Shown piece after piece: positions 53,870 to 63,535 of a stretch of 64,000 nucleotides of DNA. The stretch is from an uncultured Prevotella sp. GTDB lineage: Bacteria; Bacteroidota; Bacteroidia; Bacteroidales; Bacteroidaceae. The number at the start of each line of letters is the position of its first letter. Position 1 is the first letter of the stretch. The stretch is from positions 1 to 64,000 of the forward strand of contig CAAGPV010000068.1 in the NCBI GenBank assembly GCA_900771975.1. The letters run 5' to 3'. Below the pieces are notes generated by a model. It ran no database searches. It was not told the origin of the DNA and saw only the letters and a program-made list of their open reading frames with translations. A program made the translations under genes and the position numbers.

Positions 53870-56800
53870 TTATTTATTGCCTATAACAACAAGTTTCTTG
53901 GCTTTAGTGGCTTGTGACCCGCCATCAGAACTGAGGCGAACGCGATAGAGATATACGCCAGTTTGCAAACGAGCTCCCCCATCAACGGTCAGATCCCAAC
54001 TGACTGTGTAAGCATTGGACGAAGACACTCCACTCTCGGAATGTTGCCACAAAAGACGTCCACTCATGTCGAAAACGTCAATAACAAGGTCTACCTGCGA
54101 ACCCATAAAGTTATGGGTAACAATAAAAGTGGTGGACGTGGTGGCCGGATTGTTGGTACAACTCACCGAAGCAATTTCTGGTTGCAACCCTTTCACCACA
54201 TTGAAAGAGAGCTTTGCCGTGCTTGGATTGTTGAGCACATCCCAAGCCCTAAATGTCAACGTATGCGGTCCTTCACTCAGTTCAGGAATATTATAATAGG
54301 TAGAGCCTTTGGTGAAGCTGCCAAAATCGAACGTGAAATGATCGTTAAGATTGTAGGTCTTCTGCATATCTCCATCGATGGTGAGTTGCAAATCGTGACC
54401 GATACCGCTTCCCGACGCGTTTATTCCATCCTTGTCTGTAACCTGTGCTACAAAATAAGGGGTTGCGTTCACGGTTCCCCCATTGACAAACGAAGGAGAA
54501 TTGAGATAACAATAAATAGAAGGACCAATAGAGTCGTTGCTCACCGTGTCGGTTCCATTGACAAGGAATCGCGATTCTGCCCCATTGGCAAGCGACTGAT
54601 AGTCGGAACTAACTGCATAGGTATTGATCAATCCTGTGCCGTCTGCATAGTTAATGTCGCGAGGAACAGCAAAAGTCATCTCGAAGAAACCGTTGCGAAC
54701 ACTGTCAGAGCCTGTGTAAAGTGTCTTCTGACGATCGTAGAAAGTAAAAGCGGTCTTGGTTTGTATTGGGTCGTTCTTCTTGCAAGTAACAAGTTCACGA
54801 GTGTCACGTACAACCACTGTGACCAGCCCGTTGAAGGAATTGTCCGCCAATCCATTCTTTTCCACGTGTCCCTTTATGGTAACAATAGCCCCTGCACGCA
54901 GTTCGGGAAGTTCTGCGGTTCCCATCTTTACACCCGCAAGACTATCTATCACCACATTCTGACGTGGCAGATTCAGCGACAAGGCAGGATCGCCCAAAAG
55001 AGAATACTGCAACTTGTTGGCCGTTTTGTCTTGTCCAGTTGTAATCATTTCATTCTTTGTCAAGCGTTGAGCTTCTCCTAAAGGAGTTGGTTTGCCGTCA
55101 ACTTGGCGAAGCACATATTTGAGAAATGTTGTGTTAAGCGATTTATTGTAGTTGGCATAAACGGTACGGGTGGTTCCGTAGAAGGCGACCGCTCCACCTT
55201 TACTGTTAAGCAATGCCGTTTCGCCTATCGTTGCCTCGGTTCCGTCAAAAGGCATAATGTCGCAGCTGGCGGTAATCCATAAAGGAAGATTGGAGTTGGA
55301 AAAATTGCGAAAATCGTTGAGACGCAACACCGACTCATGGCTAATTTGGTCGGGACGACCATGGCCGGCATAATCGAAAATGAGCGCTCCCAAAGCCTGT
55401 TGTTGCTTGATTATGGAAGAAACTTCGGGATAGGTATTACCAGTGGAGGAAGATACACGCGTATATGCATCCCACATCACCTTCTTTACTTGGTAGTTTG
55501 GATAAAGTGAAGAAATCTTATCGGCCGTTTCGTTAACGTCGCGCATATGGAGATTTTGGTTGCCATCATCCCCCATAAACACAATTACGTTCTGCCATGC
55601 TCCCGCATTGACATCCTCGGCATAGCTGATGGTTTTGTCAACTACCGCCTCAGCATCTGTCAATGTTGTGACAGGGAATCGCCCGACTGCTACATCCTGC
55701 TTGTCGCTGGAGAGTTGGTTGGTGCCCTCGCCATCGTCCAACAGGGTGAACCAGCCATCATCTACATAACAATAAAGTTCACTAAACGAGTTCTCACTTT
55801 CGAAAGCGAGCAAGTAGTCGTCTGGATCAAAAGCCTTACAATCGGAAGTCAGCATACGGTTGTCCCACACCGCGTCTCCAAAAAGCAGCAAATATTTAGG
55901 TTGTTGTTCCTCTGTTTCCGCCCTATCATACAACATCTTGAGATACCTGCGATAGGCATTGGCATCGGGCGTACCGCTCGAGAACTCGTTATAGAGTTCG
56001 TCTGCTGGCACAATCTTCACCTTTAGCGAATCGTGTTGCTCATGGAAATCGGCAAGACGCTGAGCTGGCGAGAGTAGCTTTTGCGAAGTTGGGATAATGA
56101 TGACCATATCAACTTCCTTATCGGCATGATGGTCTTGATTGGTGATGTTGTACACATATTCGGGCGAGGGGAAAGAGCCTTGCGCCAAATCGGGGGCCGG
56201 GCGTGGTTGATTGTAAGCCATCGAGATATAGTCGAGGCGTGCAGGGCCTCCGGAAATTGTGGAAATCTTGATGCTATCGGTGGCTCGCAGCCCTTCCACC
56301 GAATAGATCGCACGGCTTTCCGACCCCTTGTCGTATTCGCCTAAAGAAATGACCTGCTGTCCCACCAAGGAGTCATTGAATTCCACTTGCACGGTTGTAG
56401 CTTGTCCCGCTGTGACGCTCACAGACAAAACCCCGCTTGTTGCATGTGCAGTATTGGGCAACGTGTAGACTTTAGACGAGCCGGCATTTATTGGACTGTT
56501 CTCAAAAAGATTACGACCTCCTTGATACCAACTGTAATTATCTATTTCATGCAAAGAATGATAGTCGTCTGCAGAAGGATAAAACGACTGTAAAAAAGCT
56601 GCGCTATCCACAGATAACGGAGTTTCATCGCTCTCTGTCAAGAAATAGTAGCCATAATTAGAATAGGGATTGCGGGTTCGACGGGTTGCCGAAGCATTGT
56701 TCCAACTGACCGGTCCTTTGCCGTAGAAAAGGCGTTTGCCGTTAACGGTGCAAGAGGGCACTTCCGGCAAGTCGTCTAATTCGGCCAACTCGCTCCCTAC

Positions 56801-57433
56801 AAGTTTCTCGTTTTGCAGGTTTCCACCATATCCGTAAATCTTGACATGGGCTAAATTGCTGAATCCTGCCTTCTTTACAAGAGCTTCTGTCAGTTGGTAT
56901 ACGCCATCAGAAGGTACACGTATCTTTGCCCATCTTCCGCTTGCCAGTACGCTATGACTGGCGTAACGGTCAGCAGCGCCAGAGGCTTTTGCTTCGTTTT
57001 TTGCCTTCTTCGAAGAGGAGGCATTTGGCCGTGAAGTCATGGCAATCATAAAACTCACCAAGAATTGCTTTTTCCCGTCACGTTCCACCAAGGGAACGAG
57101 CGAGAATTCAAGAATGCCTTTCTTCTTTTCAACTACCATTTGCTGAGTTATCGAGGGTAAAGAAGGCAAAGGAGAGCCACAGAGTTTGGCATAGCGGGCT
57201 TCATCTTCCTTACTCATATCTATAAACTCAGGATAGCGTATCTCCAATTGGTAAACTGAATCGGCATAGTTTTCACCAACAGGAATGGCATAAGTGAATT
57301 GAGGCAAAAGCGAATCTATCTCAATGTCTTCTACCGTTAAGTTGAAAAAACGCTGTCGCTGGGCATTGGCCGTCACAGCAACAAGCAGAAACAACCAAAA
57401 CAACAAACGACGATATACTATCTTTTTCTTCAT
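53870..57433 (-). CDS. porU: type IX secretion sortase PorU (gingipain-like C25 peptidase)
   Basis: Surface cysteine protease that removes the sorting domain of type IX cargo and attaches it to lipopolysaccharide. A signal peptide ends near VTANAQ. After a long N-terminal region (about 25-420) comes the C25 domain: LLLFGDAVWDNR, catalytic His691 in DYAGHGRPD and Cys724 in ITASCDIMPFDG. A C-terminal immunoglobulin-like and sorting-type end follows (FDMSGRLLWQH, then GVYLYRVRL and KAKKLVVIGNK). 1187 residues is the expected size. It lies 10 bases after the fah-like gene and 63 before porV. Confidence 0.95.
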   Translation of the reverse strand: MKKKIVYRRLLFWLFLLVAVTANAQRQRFFNLTVEDIEIDSLLPQFTYAIPVGENYADSVYQLEIRYPEFIDMSKEDEARYAKLCGSPLPSLPSITQQMVVEKKKGILEFSLVPLVERDGKKQFLVSFMIAMTSRPNASSSKKAKNEAKASGAADRYASHSVLASGRWAKIRVPSDGVYQLTEALVKKAGFSNLAHVKIYGYGGNLQNEKLVGSELAELDDLPEVPSCTVNGKRLFYGKGPVSWNNASATRRTRNPYSNYGYYFLTESDETPLSVDSAAFLQSFYPSADDYHSLHEIDNYSWYQGGRNLFENSPINAGSSKVYTLPNTAHATSGVLSVSVTAGQATTVQVEFNDSLVGQQVISLGEYDKGSESRAIYSVEGLRATDSIKISTISGGPARLDYISMAYNQPRPAPDLAQGSFPSPEYVYNITNQDHHADKEVDMVIIIPTSQKLLSPAQRLADFHEQHDSLKVKIVPADELYNEFSSGTPDANAYRRYLKMLYDRAETEEQQPKYLLLFGDAVWDNRMLTSDCKAFDPDDYLLAFESENSFSELYCYVDDGWFTLLDDGEGTNQLSSDKQDVAVGRFPVTTLTDAEAVVDKTISYAEDVNAGAWQNVIVFMGDDGNQNLHMRDVNETADKISSLYPNYQVKKVMWDAYTRVSSSTGNTYPEVSSIIKQQQALGALIFDYAGHGRPDQISHESVLRLNDFRNFSNSNLPLWITASCDIMPFDGTEATIGETALLNSKGGAVAFYGTTRTVYANYNKSLNTTFLKYVLRQVDGKPTPLGEAQRLTKNEMITTGQDKTANKLQYSLLGDPALSLNLPRQNVVIDSLAGVKMGTAELPELRAGAIVTIKGHVEKNGLADNSFNGLVTVVVRDTRELVTCKKNDPIQTKTAFTFYDRQKTLYTGSDSVRNGFFEMTFAVPRDINYADGTGLINTYAVSSDYQSLANGAESRFLVNGTDTVSNDSIGPSIYCYLNSPSFVNGGTVNATPYFVAQVTDKDGINASGSGIGHDLQLTIDGDMQKTYNLNDHFTFDFGSFTKGSTYYNIPELSEGPHTLTFRAWDVLNNPSTAKLSFNVVKGLQPEIASVSCTNNPATTSTTFIVTHNFMGSQVDLVIDVFDMSGRLLWQHSESGVSSSNAYTVSWDLTVDGGARLQTGVYLYRVRLSSDGGSQATKAKKLVVIGNK

Positions 57434-57443
57434 CTTAAACTCT

Positions 57444-58061
57444 TTACTTACATCTGAAGTCCAATACTTTTCGGTCTTCCAAGAACCCCGTCACATGCTC
57501 TTCGATGTGTATTTGGCAGTCAGCAGAAGGTGCTCCAGTAAACAAAATGTCACCCGTTTTAAGCGTATAGAAACGACTTATGTAAGCGATCTCATCGTCA
57601 ATACAAGTAAGCATATCACTTGTACACCCACTTTGGGTAGACGTTTCATTGACACATAGGCCGAAATGAACAGCCTGTACATTCAAGAACTTCTCTTTCG
57701 GAACCCAATCACCGATGACAGCAGCACCGTCGAAGCCTTTGGCCACATCCCAGGGTAGACCCTTTTGCCTACATTCTGCAAGCATATCGCTAGCTGTAAA
57801 ATCCACGCCAACCGTTAGAGCATCATAATAACGATGGGCAAATCGGGACGATATGGTTTTCCCCAACCGGCAAATGCGCACTGCCAAATGACACCCATAG
57901 TCTATCTTGCCCATAAAAGTAGGGACAAAGAAAGGCTTATGAGCTTTCAGCAACGATGAATCCGACTTTAAAAAGACAACGGGTTCACCTTGTTTTAATA
58001 ACGCTTGCTCAGTATTATTATTGTGTATCGGATAGTTTCCAGCAACAACAAATATCTTCAT
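57444..58061 (-). CDS. fumarylacetoacetate hydrolase family protein
   Basis: Cytoplasmic 205-residue protein of the FAH superfamily, whose members hydrolyse or decarboxylate C-C bonds in keto acids. Seen: FVVAGNYPIHN at the N-terminus, ALTVGVDFTASDML, AKGFDGAAVIGDW and LKTGDILFTGAPS, in the family order. The acidic metal-site residues are not as clear as in classical members, so activity is uncertain. Short members of this type are common beside porU in Bacteroidetes. It is the first gene of the operon, with a full-consensus promoter. Confidence 0.85.
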   Translation of the reverse strand: MKIFVVAGNYPIHNNNTEQALLKQGEPVVFLKSDSSLLKAHKPFFVPTFMGKIDYGCHLAVRICRLGKTISSRFAHRYYDALTVGVDFTASDMLAECRQKGLPWDVAKGFDGAAVIGDWVPKEKFLNVQAVHFGLCVNETSTQSGCTSDMLTCIDDEIAYISRFYTLKTGDILFTGAPSADCQIHIEEHVTGFLEDRKVLDFRCK

Positions 58062-58099
58062 AACTTTCTATTTACCTTAAAGATAACAATCTAAGGTTA

Positions 58100-58131
58100 C
58101 AAAGTTACGCTTTATTTTGTCTTCCGGCAAA
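58100..58131 (-). promoter_or_regulatory. promoter of the fah-porU-porV-ispF operon
   Basis: On the minus strand TTTG at 58131-58128, 20-base spacer, TAACTTTG at 58107-58100: full consensus, about 40 bases before the start codon. Confidence 0.8.
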
Positions 58132-58210
58132 AATCGAAAAGACTTTTTGAAATTCCAACAAGTTCTTTAAAATCTTTCGCTTAGATAATAGCCTATACAT
58201 TATTTATCGC

Positions 58211-58218
58211 TATCTTTG
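58211..58218 (+). promoter_or_regulatory. -7 box of the S8 peptidase gene
   Basis: TATCTTTG. The in-frame ATG at 58216 falls inside this box, so the real start must be downstream, at 58285. Confidence 0.7.
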
Positions 58219-58284
58219 CAACACACAGGTTGCCCACAACCACTTGTTTGCATATTTTCATTGAAAAACGACGGTTTACTTGCT

Positions 58285-60519
58285 ATGACAAAAATAAGAA
58301 ACTCATTCCCTTTATTGGTGTTGCTCGGTCTGTTGGCGTTAGTCACACCTACACAAGCACAAACGCCCGATTATTCAAAGTTGTCTGTTTGGGTCAGGCA
58401 AATCGCCTTGCAGCAACAACTCCATGCACAGGCCAAAAACTTACAAAAGAATGGGCAGACAGACCAAAAACAGAAAATGCAGACGATGACTGCGTTCGTT
58501 CGTATACCAAAAGACGCCCACCAAACGCTTGAAAACTATGGTTGCAAAGCTCTTGCCCAATTTGGCGACATTTATATAACAGCTATTCCCCTCAATAGCT
58601 TAGTAGCTTTGTCACGTTGTTCTGCCGTTAGCCGCATAGAAGCGCGTAGTAGTTGTAGTCTACTCATGGATTCGACAGCCATTCACACCGACGCCATAGC
58701 AGTCTATGCAGGAGAAAATTTGCCACAAGCATTCAGCGGACATGGCGTAGTGATGGGCATACAAGACATTGGCTTCGACCTTACACATCCCAATTTCTAC
58801 AATAATGACCTCACGGAATATCGCATCAAGGCTTTATGGGACCAACTGTCAACTGACACCATAGGCTCTTCGCTATACGTAGGAGCCGACTACACCACCC
58901 GACAAGCTTTGCTTTCCTATGCACATTCACGAGACGGTATCGACCAGACACATGGAACCCACACCTTGGGAATTGCTGCCGGAAGTGGTTACAACTCACC
59001 TTACAAAGGTATGGCGTACGAAAGTGATATTTGTCTTGTTGCCAATGCCACAACAGAAGACATTAGCTTAATAGATAGTACTGAATTGTACAAGTATACA
59101 TCTGCAACAGATGCCTTGGGGTTTAAGTATATCTTCGACTATGCACAACAACAAGGCAAACCATGTATTATCTCGTTTAGCGAAGGATCACACCAGGACC
59201 TGAGAGGCGACGACCAGCTCTATTACGCCGTTCTCGACTCACTTACAGGCCCAGGACGGATAATTGTAGCCTCAGCAGGCAACGATGGCATCATAAACAC
59301 CTACTTCCACAAGCCCAAGGGAGTGTTGTCGGCCGGCGGCTTTCTGTTAAGTGCCAACAAATCGGCCAGTTTCACCATGCGCTCCTCTACCGATTTCAAC
59401 ATTAGACTGGTGATATACGGAAACCAAAACGACACTATCTGTTTGCCATCCAACTTAGCTTGTCTTTCACCCGATTCACAATATGTGGACAGTATAGGAA
59501 CCATGGCTGGGAAATACTTCATTCAGATGATTGGATATCATTCTTCCTACGACAAAAACGAGCAAGTATTGGAAATGCAAATCACCGGTCAAGGACAGTT
59601 AGGCGGCCAATTTCCCATTTCTATAGAAGCCGTTGGAAAAGCAGCCGATGTGGAATGGTTTCGCAATTCAGGCTATCTCATATCCAACGCCATCAATCCT
59701 CAGCTCACAGCGGGAGAACCTTCACATAGCATTCATTCACCCGGGAGTGCTCCATCAGTAATATGTGTAGGGGCTAATTCTTATCGTACCCACTATAAAA
59801 ACTATCGCGGCGAATGGAAAGAGTATGATATGGGAACGAAAGGAGCAAGAGGCGAATACTCATCGGTGGGTCCCACAATGGACAACCGCATCAAACCCGA
59901 TGTGCTGGCCCCAGGCACCAACGTTATCTCTTCTTATAGCAGTTATTATCTGGAAGCCCATCCTGACGCCAGCGATATAGAAAGTGATGTGGAACACTTT
60001 AGGTTTGAAAACGGTCGCACCTATGCATGGAATGCCAACTCGGGAACTTCAATGTCTGCACCTGTAGTGGGTGGGGCAATTGCACTTTGGTTAGAAGCCA
60101 ATCCCAGCCTATCACCCAAAGACTGCTTAACCATCTTTGAGCATACATGCAGTCACCCTGAGCCAAGTATTACCTATCCCAACAACTATTATGGATATGG
60201 GCAAATAGACGTCTATCGGGGATTGTTGGAAGCCCTTCAACTGGCCAATAGTATTCCTAATTTACCTCCATACCAGCCAAAGAAACTAACATACAAGTTG
60301 AATAACAACGTCTTAAACATCCAGTCAACAGATGTTTGTCCAGTCCCTATCGAGTTGAGCATCTACGCGGTCAATGGATCTAAACTGTTACAGACAACAT
60401 TACAAGCAGAACAAAATGTTTTTCATATAGAAATCAGCAATTTGCCGAAAGGCGTTTTAGTTGTTAAGACACAAAGCCGACTATCAGACTATAGCGGTTC
60501 CACGCTGATTAGACATTAA
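58285..60519 (+). CDS. secreted subtilisin-like (S8) serine protease with sorting-type C-terminus
   Basis: Predicted exported protease of 744 residues. Starting at 58285 gives a signal peptide ending at PTQAQ. The catalytic triad is complete: Asp161 in MGIQDIGFDLTHPNF, His223 in QTHGTHTLGIAAGSG and Ser589 in NSGTSMSAPVVGGAI. A large insert separates His and Ser regions. The last 80 residues look like a type IX type A sorting domain: ELSIYAVNGSKLLQ, then IEISNLPKGVLVVKTQ and a short basic end. It is divergent from the porU operon, sharing an intergenic region. Natural substrate unknown. Confidence 0.91.
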   Translation: MTKIRNSFPLLVLLGLLALVTPTQAQTPDYSKLSVWVRQIALQQQLHAQAKNLQKNGQTDQKQKMQTMTAFVRIPKDAHQTLENYGCKALAQFGDIYITAIPLNSLVALSRCSAVSRIEARSSCSLLMDSTAIHTDAIAVYAGENLPQAFSGHGVVMGIQDIGFDLTHPNFYNNDLTEYRIKALWDQLSTDTIGSSLYVGADYTTRQALLSYAHSRDGIDQTHGTHTLGIAAGSGYNSPYKGMAYESDICLVANATTEDISLIDSTELYKYTSATDALGFKYIFDYAQQQGKPCIISFSEGSHQDLRGDDQLYYAVLDSLTGPGRIIVASAGNDGIINTYFHKPKGVLSAGGFLLSANKSASFTMRSSTDFNIRLVIYGNQNDTICLPSNLACLSPDSQYVDSIGTMAGKYFIQMIGYHSSYDKNEQVLEMQITGQGQLGGQFPISIEAVGKAADVEWFRNSGYLISNAINPQLTAGEPSHSIHSPGSAPSVICVGANSYRTHYKNYRGEWKEYDMGTKGARGEYSSVGPTMDNRIKPDVLAPGTNVISSYSSYYLEAHPDASDIESDVEHFRFENGRTYAWNANSGTSMSAPVVGGAIALWLEANPSLSPKDCLTIFEHTCSHPEPSITYPNNYYGYGQIDVYRGLLEALQLANSIPNLPPYQPKKLTYKLNNNVLNIQSTDVCPVPIELSIYAVNGSKLLQTTLQAEQNVFHIEISNLPKGVLVVKTQSRLSDYSGSTLIRH

Positions 60520-60541
60520 AAAATGTAGTGGAGGAAGAACA

Positions 60542-60578
60542 AAAAAGGTGGGAATGCATGTTGCATTTCCACCTTTTT
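60542..60578. terminator. bidirectional terminator between the S8 peptidase gene and tsf
   Basis: Arms 60542-60557 and 60563-60578 (AAAAAGGTGGGAATGC with GCATTTCCACCTTTTT, one G-T pair), 5-base loop, with A and T runs on both sides, so it can work in both directions for the convergent genes. Confidence 0.88.
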
Positions 60579-60603
60579 ATAATTTGATGACTATATAGTC
60601 GAA

Positions 60604-61602
60604 TTATTCAGCAGCCAAAGTAAAGCGCTTGTAAGCAACGATAGAAAGATCTTTATCCTGCTTCTTGAGCCATTCAGCAACAGTAGCTTTATCACCATCA
60701 CCAAATTGGAACTCTTGATCTACGAGGCAATTCTCTTTGAAGAATTTGTTTAAGCGGCCCTTTGCAATGTTCTGAATCATATTCTCATTAAGGGAAGCAG
60801 CTTTCTTTTCAGCTTCTTCTTTCTTAATCTTACGAGCTTCTTCAGCTTGCTCAGGTGTTAACCAACCCTTCTTGGTGTTGCTTTCAATATGCTCTTCAGA
60901 GTCAACGTGAGTTGGATTGATGCCAGCTTTCTTCAATGCAGCATTGACAGCCTTCTCTACCATTTCCTCTTTTGTCTTGGCAACAGCCACTTCAAACTCT
61001 TTATCCTTAGTCTCCTGTGGAACTGAGTTCTCGTCGAGTGCAACAGGACGCATAGCTGCTACTTGCATAGCAACCTTGTGAGCAGCATCTTCATTGTCCT
61101 TGTTGAGCTGAACCATAGTAGCCAAAGTATGGCGTCCCATGTGGTCGTAAACAGAGATATTGTTGCCCTCGAGATAGTTATATCCGTCGATTTCCATCTT
61201 TTCTCCTGTTACACCAGAACGATGTTTAACTGCAGTTTCAGCATCATCGCCACTTGCCAATTTCAAAGTCTTCACCTCGTCAAGACTCTTGCAACGAGCC
61301 TCTATGGCAGCGTCAAGAATTTCTTGAACCAAAGCGATAAAGTCTTTACCGGCAGCTACGAAGTCTGTTTCACACTTAACAGCTACCATAGCGGCAAAAC
61401 CTTCTACTTTCTTCACCAATACACAACCATTGGAAGTTTCGCGGTCAGAACGTTTTGCAGCGATGGCAAGACCACGCTCACGAACGAGTTCAATTGCTTT
61501 TTCTATATCACCATCAGCTTCTGTGAGGGCCTTCTTACAGTCTGCAAGTCCAGCACCGGTCATTTTGCGAAGCTTTTGGATGTCTGCTATTGATACAGCC
61601 AT
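60604..61602 (-). CDS. tsf: translation elongation factor Ts
   Basis: Nucleotide exchange factor for EF-Tu. I use the ATG at 61602 (MAVSIADIQKLRKMTGAG), which gives 332 residues and the standard N-terminal motif LRKMTGAGLADCKKAL; an upstream in-frame start would run into rpsB. The core shows VAVKCETDFVAAGKDF and HDMGRH-type segment YDHMGRHTLATMV, then a coiled-coil region and C-terminal module. Last gene of rplM-rpsI-rpsB-tsf, 46 bases after rpsB. Confidence 0.96.
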   Translation of the reverse strand: MAVSIADIQKLRKMTGAGLADCKKALTEADGDIEKAIELVRERGLAIAAKRSDRETSNGCVLVKKVEGFAAMVAVKCETDFVAAGKDFIALVQEILDAAIEARCKSLDEVKTLKLASGDDAETAVKHRSGVTGEKMEIDGYNYLEGNNISVYDHMGRHTLATMVQLNKDNEDAAHKVAMQVAAMRPVALDENSVPQETKDKEFEVAVAKTKEEMVEKAVNAALKKAGINPTHVDSEEHIESNTKKGWLTPEQAEEARKIKKEEAEKKAASLNENMIQNIAKGRLNKFFKENCLVDQEFQFGDGDKATVAEWLKKQDKDLSIVAYKRFTLAAE

Positions 61603-61648
61603 TTTCTTTTGTTTTAAGTTTAATAATGTTTTAGACTTCAATATTGAA

Positions 61649-62482
61649 TTACTCTGCTGCGGGAGCAGTTTCTTCTGCAGGAGCGGCAGGAGCTTCTTCA
61701 GCTTCTTCCTTACGAGCCTTGCGAGCACGTTTTGGCTTTGCGTCAGCAGCTTCCTCTGCTTGTTCGGCAGCTGCTTTTTCGTCTGCTTTTTCTGCTTTAC
61801 GCTCTTCTAAGCCTTCTGCGATAGCAGAGCAGCAAGCTGTAAGAATAGCTTCAACAGAATCTTTGGCATCGTCATTAGCAGGAATAACGTAATCGATATT
61901 GTTAGGATTAGAGTTTGTATCAACAATAGCGAAAACAGGAATACCCAAACGGTTTGCTTCTTTTACCGCAATGTGTTCCTTCATTACGTCAACTACGAAG
62001 AGAGCAGAAGGAAGACGAGTCAAATCAGCGATTGAACCAAGGTTCTTTTCCAACTTAGCACGCTGACGGGTGATTTGCAGCAACTCACGCTTTGACAAGT
62101 TAGAGAAAGTTCCATCACTCATCAACTTGTCGATATTGGCCATTTTCTTTACTGCCTTACGGATGGTTGGGAAGTTGGTAAGCATACCTCCAGGCCAACG
62201 TTCAATAACGTAAGGCATATTTACAGACGCTGCTTTCTCAGCAACGATATCCTTAGCTTGTTTTTTAGTAGCAACAAAGAGTATTTTCTTGCCGCTCTTG
62301 GCAATACCCTTTAGAGCCTCAGCTGCCTCGTCTATCTTGGCAACTGTTTTATGCAGATCGATGATATGGATGCCGTTGCGCTCCATGAAGATGTAGGGAG
62401 CCATTGCGGGGTTCCATTTACGACGCAAGTGACCGAAGTGACAACCTGCCTGTAATAATTGATCAAATGTTGTTCTTGACAT
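61649..62482 (-). CDS. rpsB: 30S ribosomal protein S2
   Basis: Small-subunit protein of 277 residues. Motifs: LLQAGCHFGHLRRKWNP, FMERNGIHIIDLHKT, ERWPGGMLTNF and FAIVDTNSNPNNIDYVIPANDDA (key part PVFAIVDTNSNPNNID). The last 55 residues are a low-complexity A/E/K tail without structure, longer than in E. coli S2. The gap of 192 bases to rpsI upstream is large for this operon and may hold a leader or internal promoter. Confidence 0.97.
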   Translation of the reverse strand: MSRTTFDQLLQAGCHFGHLRRKWNPAMAPYIFMERNGIHIIDLHKTVAKIDEAAEALKGIAKSGKKILFVATKKQAKDIVAEKAASVNMPYVIERWPGGMLTNFPTIRKAVKKMANIDKLMSDGTFSNLSKRELLQITRQRAKLEKNLGSIADLTRLPSALFVVDVMKEHIAVKEANRLGIPVFAIVDTNSNPNNIDYVIPANDDAKDSVEAILTACCSAIAEGLEERKAEKADEKAAAEQAEEAADAKPKRARKARKEEAEEAPAAPAEETAPAAE

Positions 62483-62674
62483 TTTGTTCTCTTAATTTTA
62501 ATTGTTTACTTTCTTTTTTAATTCTGTTTGCGATGATGTCCACCAAGGAATTCTTTAGCAAATTCAGCAAAACGAACATCTTTCCGCGTTAGAATCAGCT
62601 TCCGAGTAGTCCTCTGCAAAAAGCCCAAGTAGGCGTCTCGAAAGTTTAGATACTAAACGCACAAGCGATACGCA

Positions 62675-63061
62675 TTAACGCTTGCTGAACTGGAAGTGAC
62701 GGCGTGCCTTTGGCTGTCCTGGCTTCTTACGCTCAACAGCACGGCTGTCGCGTGTCAAGAATCCGTGATCTTTCAAGTTCTTCTTATCCTCAGCGTTTAC
62801 CTTTACAAGGGCGCGAGCGATGGCAAGGCGCAATGCTTGGCTCTGACCGGTAAAGCCACCGCCATTCAAATTGGCCTTAATGTCATACTGACCTTCTACA
62901 CCGAGCAACTGCAGGGGCTGCTTAACCACGTACTGCAGGATAGCCGATGGGAAGAATTCAGTGATATCTTTCTTATTAATAGTAATCTTACCGGTTCCCT
63001 CTGAGAGGTAAACACGAGCTACTGAGCTCTTACGGCGACCTACTGTGTTAATTACTTCCAT
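62675..63061 (-). CDS. rpsI: 30S ribosomal protein S9
   Basis: A 128-residue small-subunit protein. The N-terminus NTVGRRKSSVARVYL, the middle GGGFTGQSQALRLAIARAL and the C-terminal RKKPGQPKARRHFQFSKR are all standard, with the basic tail that reaches the P-site tRNA. It follows rplM by 12 bases as in most bacteria. Confidence 0.98.
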   Translation of the reverse strand: MEVINTVGRRKSSVARVYLSEGTGKITINKKDITEFFPSAILQYVVKQPLQLLGVEGQYDIKANLNGGGFTGQSQALRLAIARALVKVNAEDKKNLKDHGFLTRDSRAVERKKPGQPKARRHFQFSKR

Positions 63062-63073
63062 CTTCTTTCCTTA

Positions 63074-63535
63074 TTATTTATACTGGTTAATATCGATAGC
63101 CTTTGGCTTTTGAGCCTCGTGCAAATGTTCTGTACCCTCATAAACATAGAGGTTGTTCAGCAAGTGACGACCAAGAGGGCCCTTTGGCAACATACCTTTC
63201 ACTGCATGGCGAATCATCTTTTCCACACCATTGTTGCGTTTGCGCAACTCTGCAGGTGTATTAAAGCGTTGGCCACCAGGATAGCCAGTGTAGCGAGTAT
63301 AGACCTTGTCAGTCTCTTTCTTGCCAGTAAAGCGAACCTTTGCGGCATTGATGATAATAACATTGTCTCCACAATCTACGTGAGGAGTAAAGCTTGGCTT
63401 GTACTTTCCGCGGATCAGCTTAGCTACTTTAGAGCAGAGGCGACCCACAATCTGATCTGTGGCATCGATAACAACCCACTCTTTCTTTGCTGTTTCCTTA
63501 TTAACGGAAATAGTCTTGTAACTTAAAGTGTTCAT
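63074..63535 (-). CDS. rplM: 50S ribosomal protein L13
   Basis: Large-subunit protein. The ATG at 63535 (MNTLSYKTISVNKE) gives 153 residues, the usual length; an earlier in-frame ATG would add a non-conserved extension across the leader. Motifs: WVVIDATDQIVGRLCSKVA, FTPHVDCGDNVIIINA and MLPKGPLGRHLLNNL. First gene of the operon, with a -7 box at 63714-63721 and a leader of about 170 bases. Confidence 0.97.
   Translation of the reverse strand: MNTLSYKTISVNKETAKKEWVVIDATDQIVGRLCSKVAKLIRGKYKPSFTPHVDCGDNVIIINAAKVRFTGKKETDKVYTRYTGYPGGQRFNTPAELRKRNNGVEKMIRHAVKGMLPKGPLGRHLLNNLYVYEGTEHLHEAQKPKAIDINQYK

Noticed and set aside
53963..55081. 372-codon open frame antisense to porU
   Set aside because: Inside porU, without recognisable domain; the porU frame carries the catalytic motifs.
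61603..61728. Upstream in-frame start for tsf
   Set aside because: The extension is a poly-L/K stretch read from the rpsB tail; the conserved EF-Ts start is at 61602.
62470..62586. Leader peptide frame (MFVLLNLL...) overlapping the rpsB start
   Set aside because: The frame is short, AT-rich and has no supporting signal; it may be chance.
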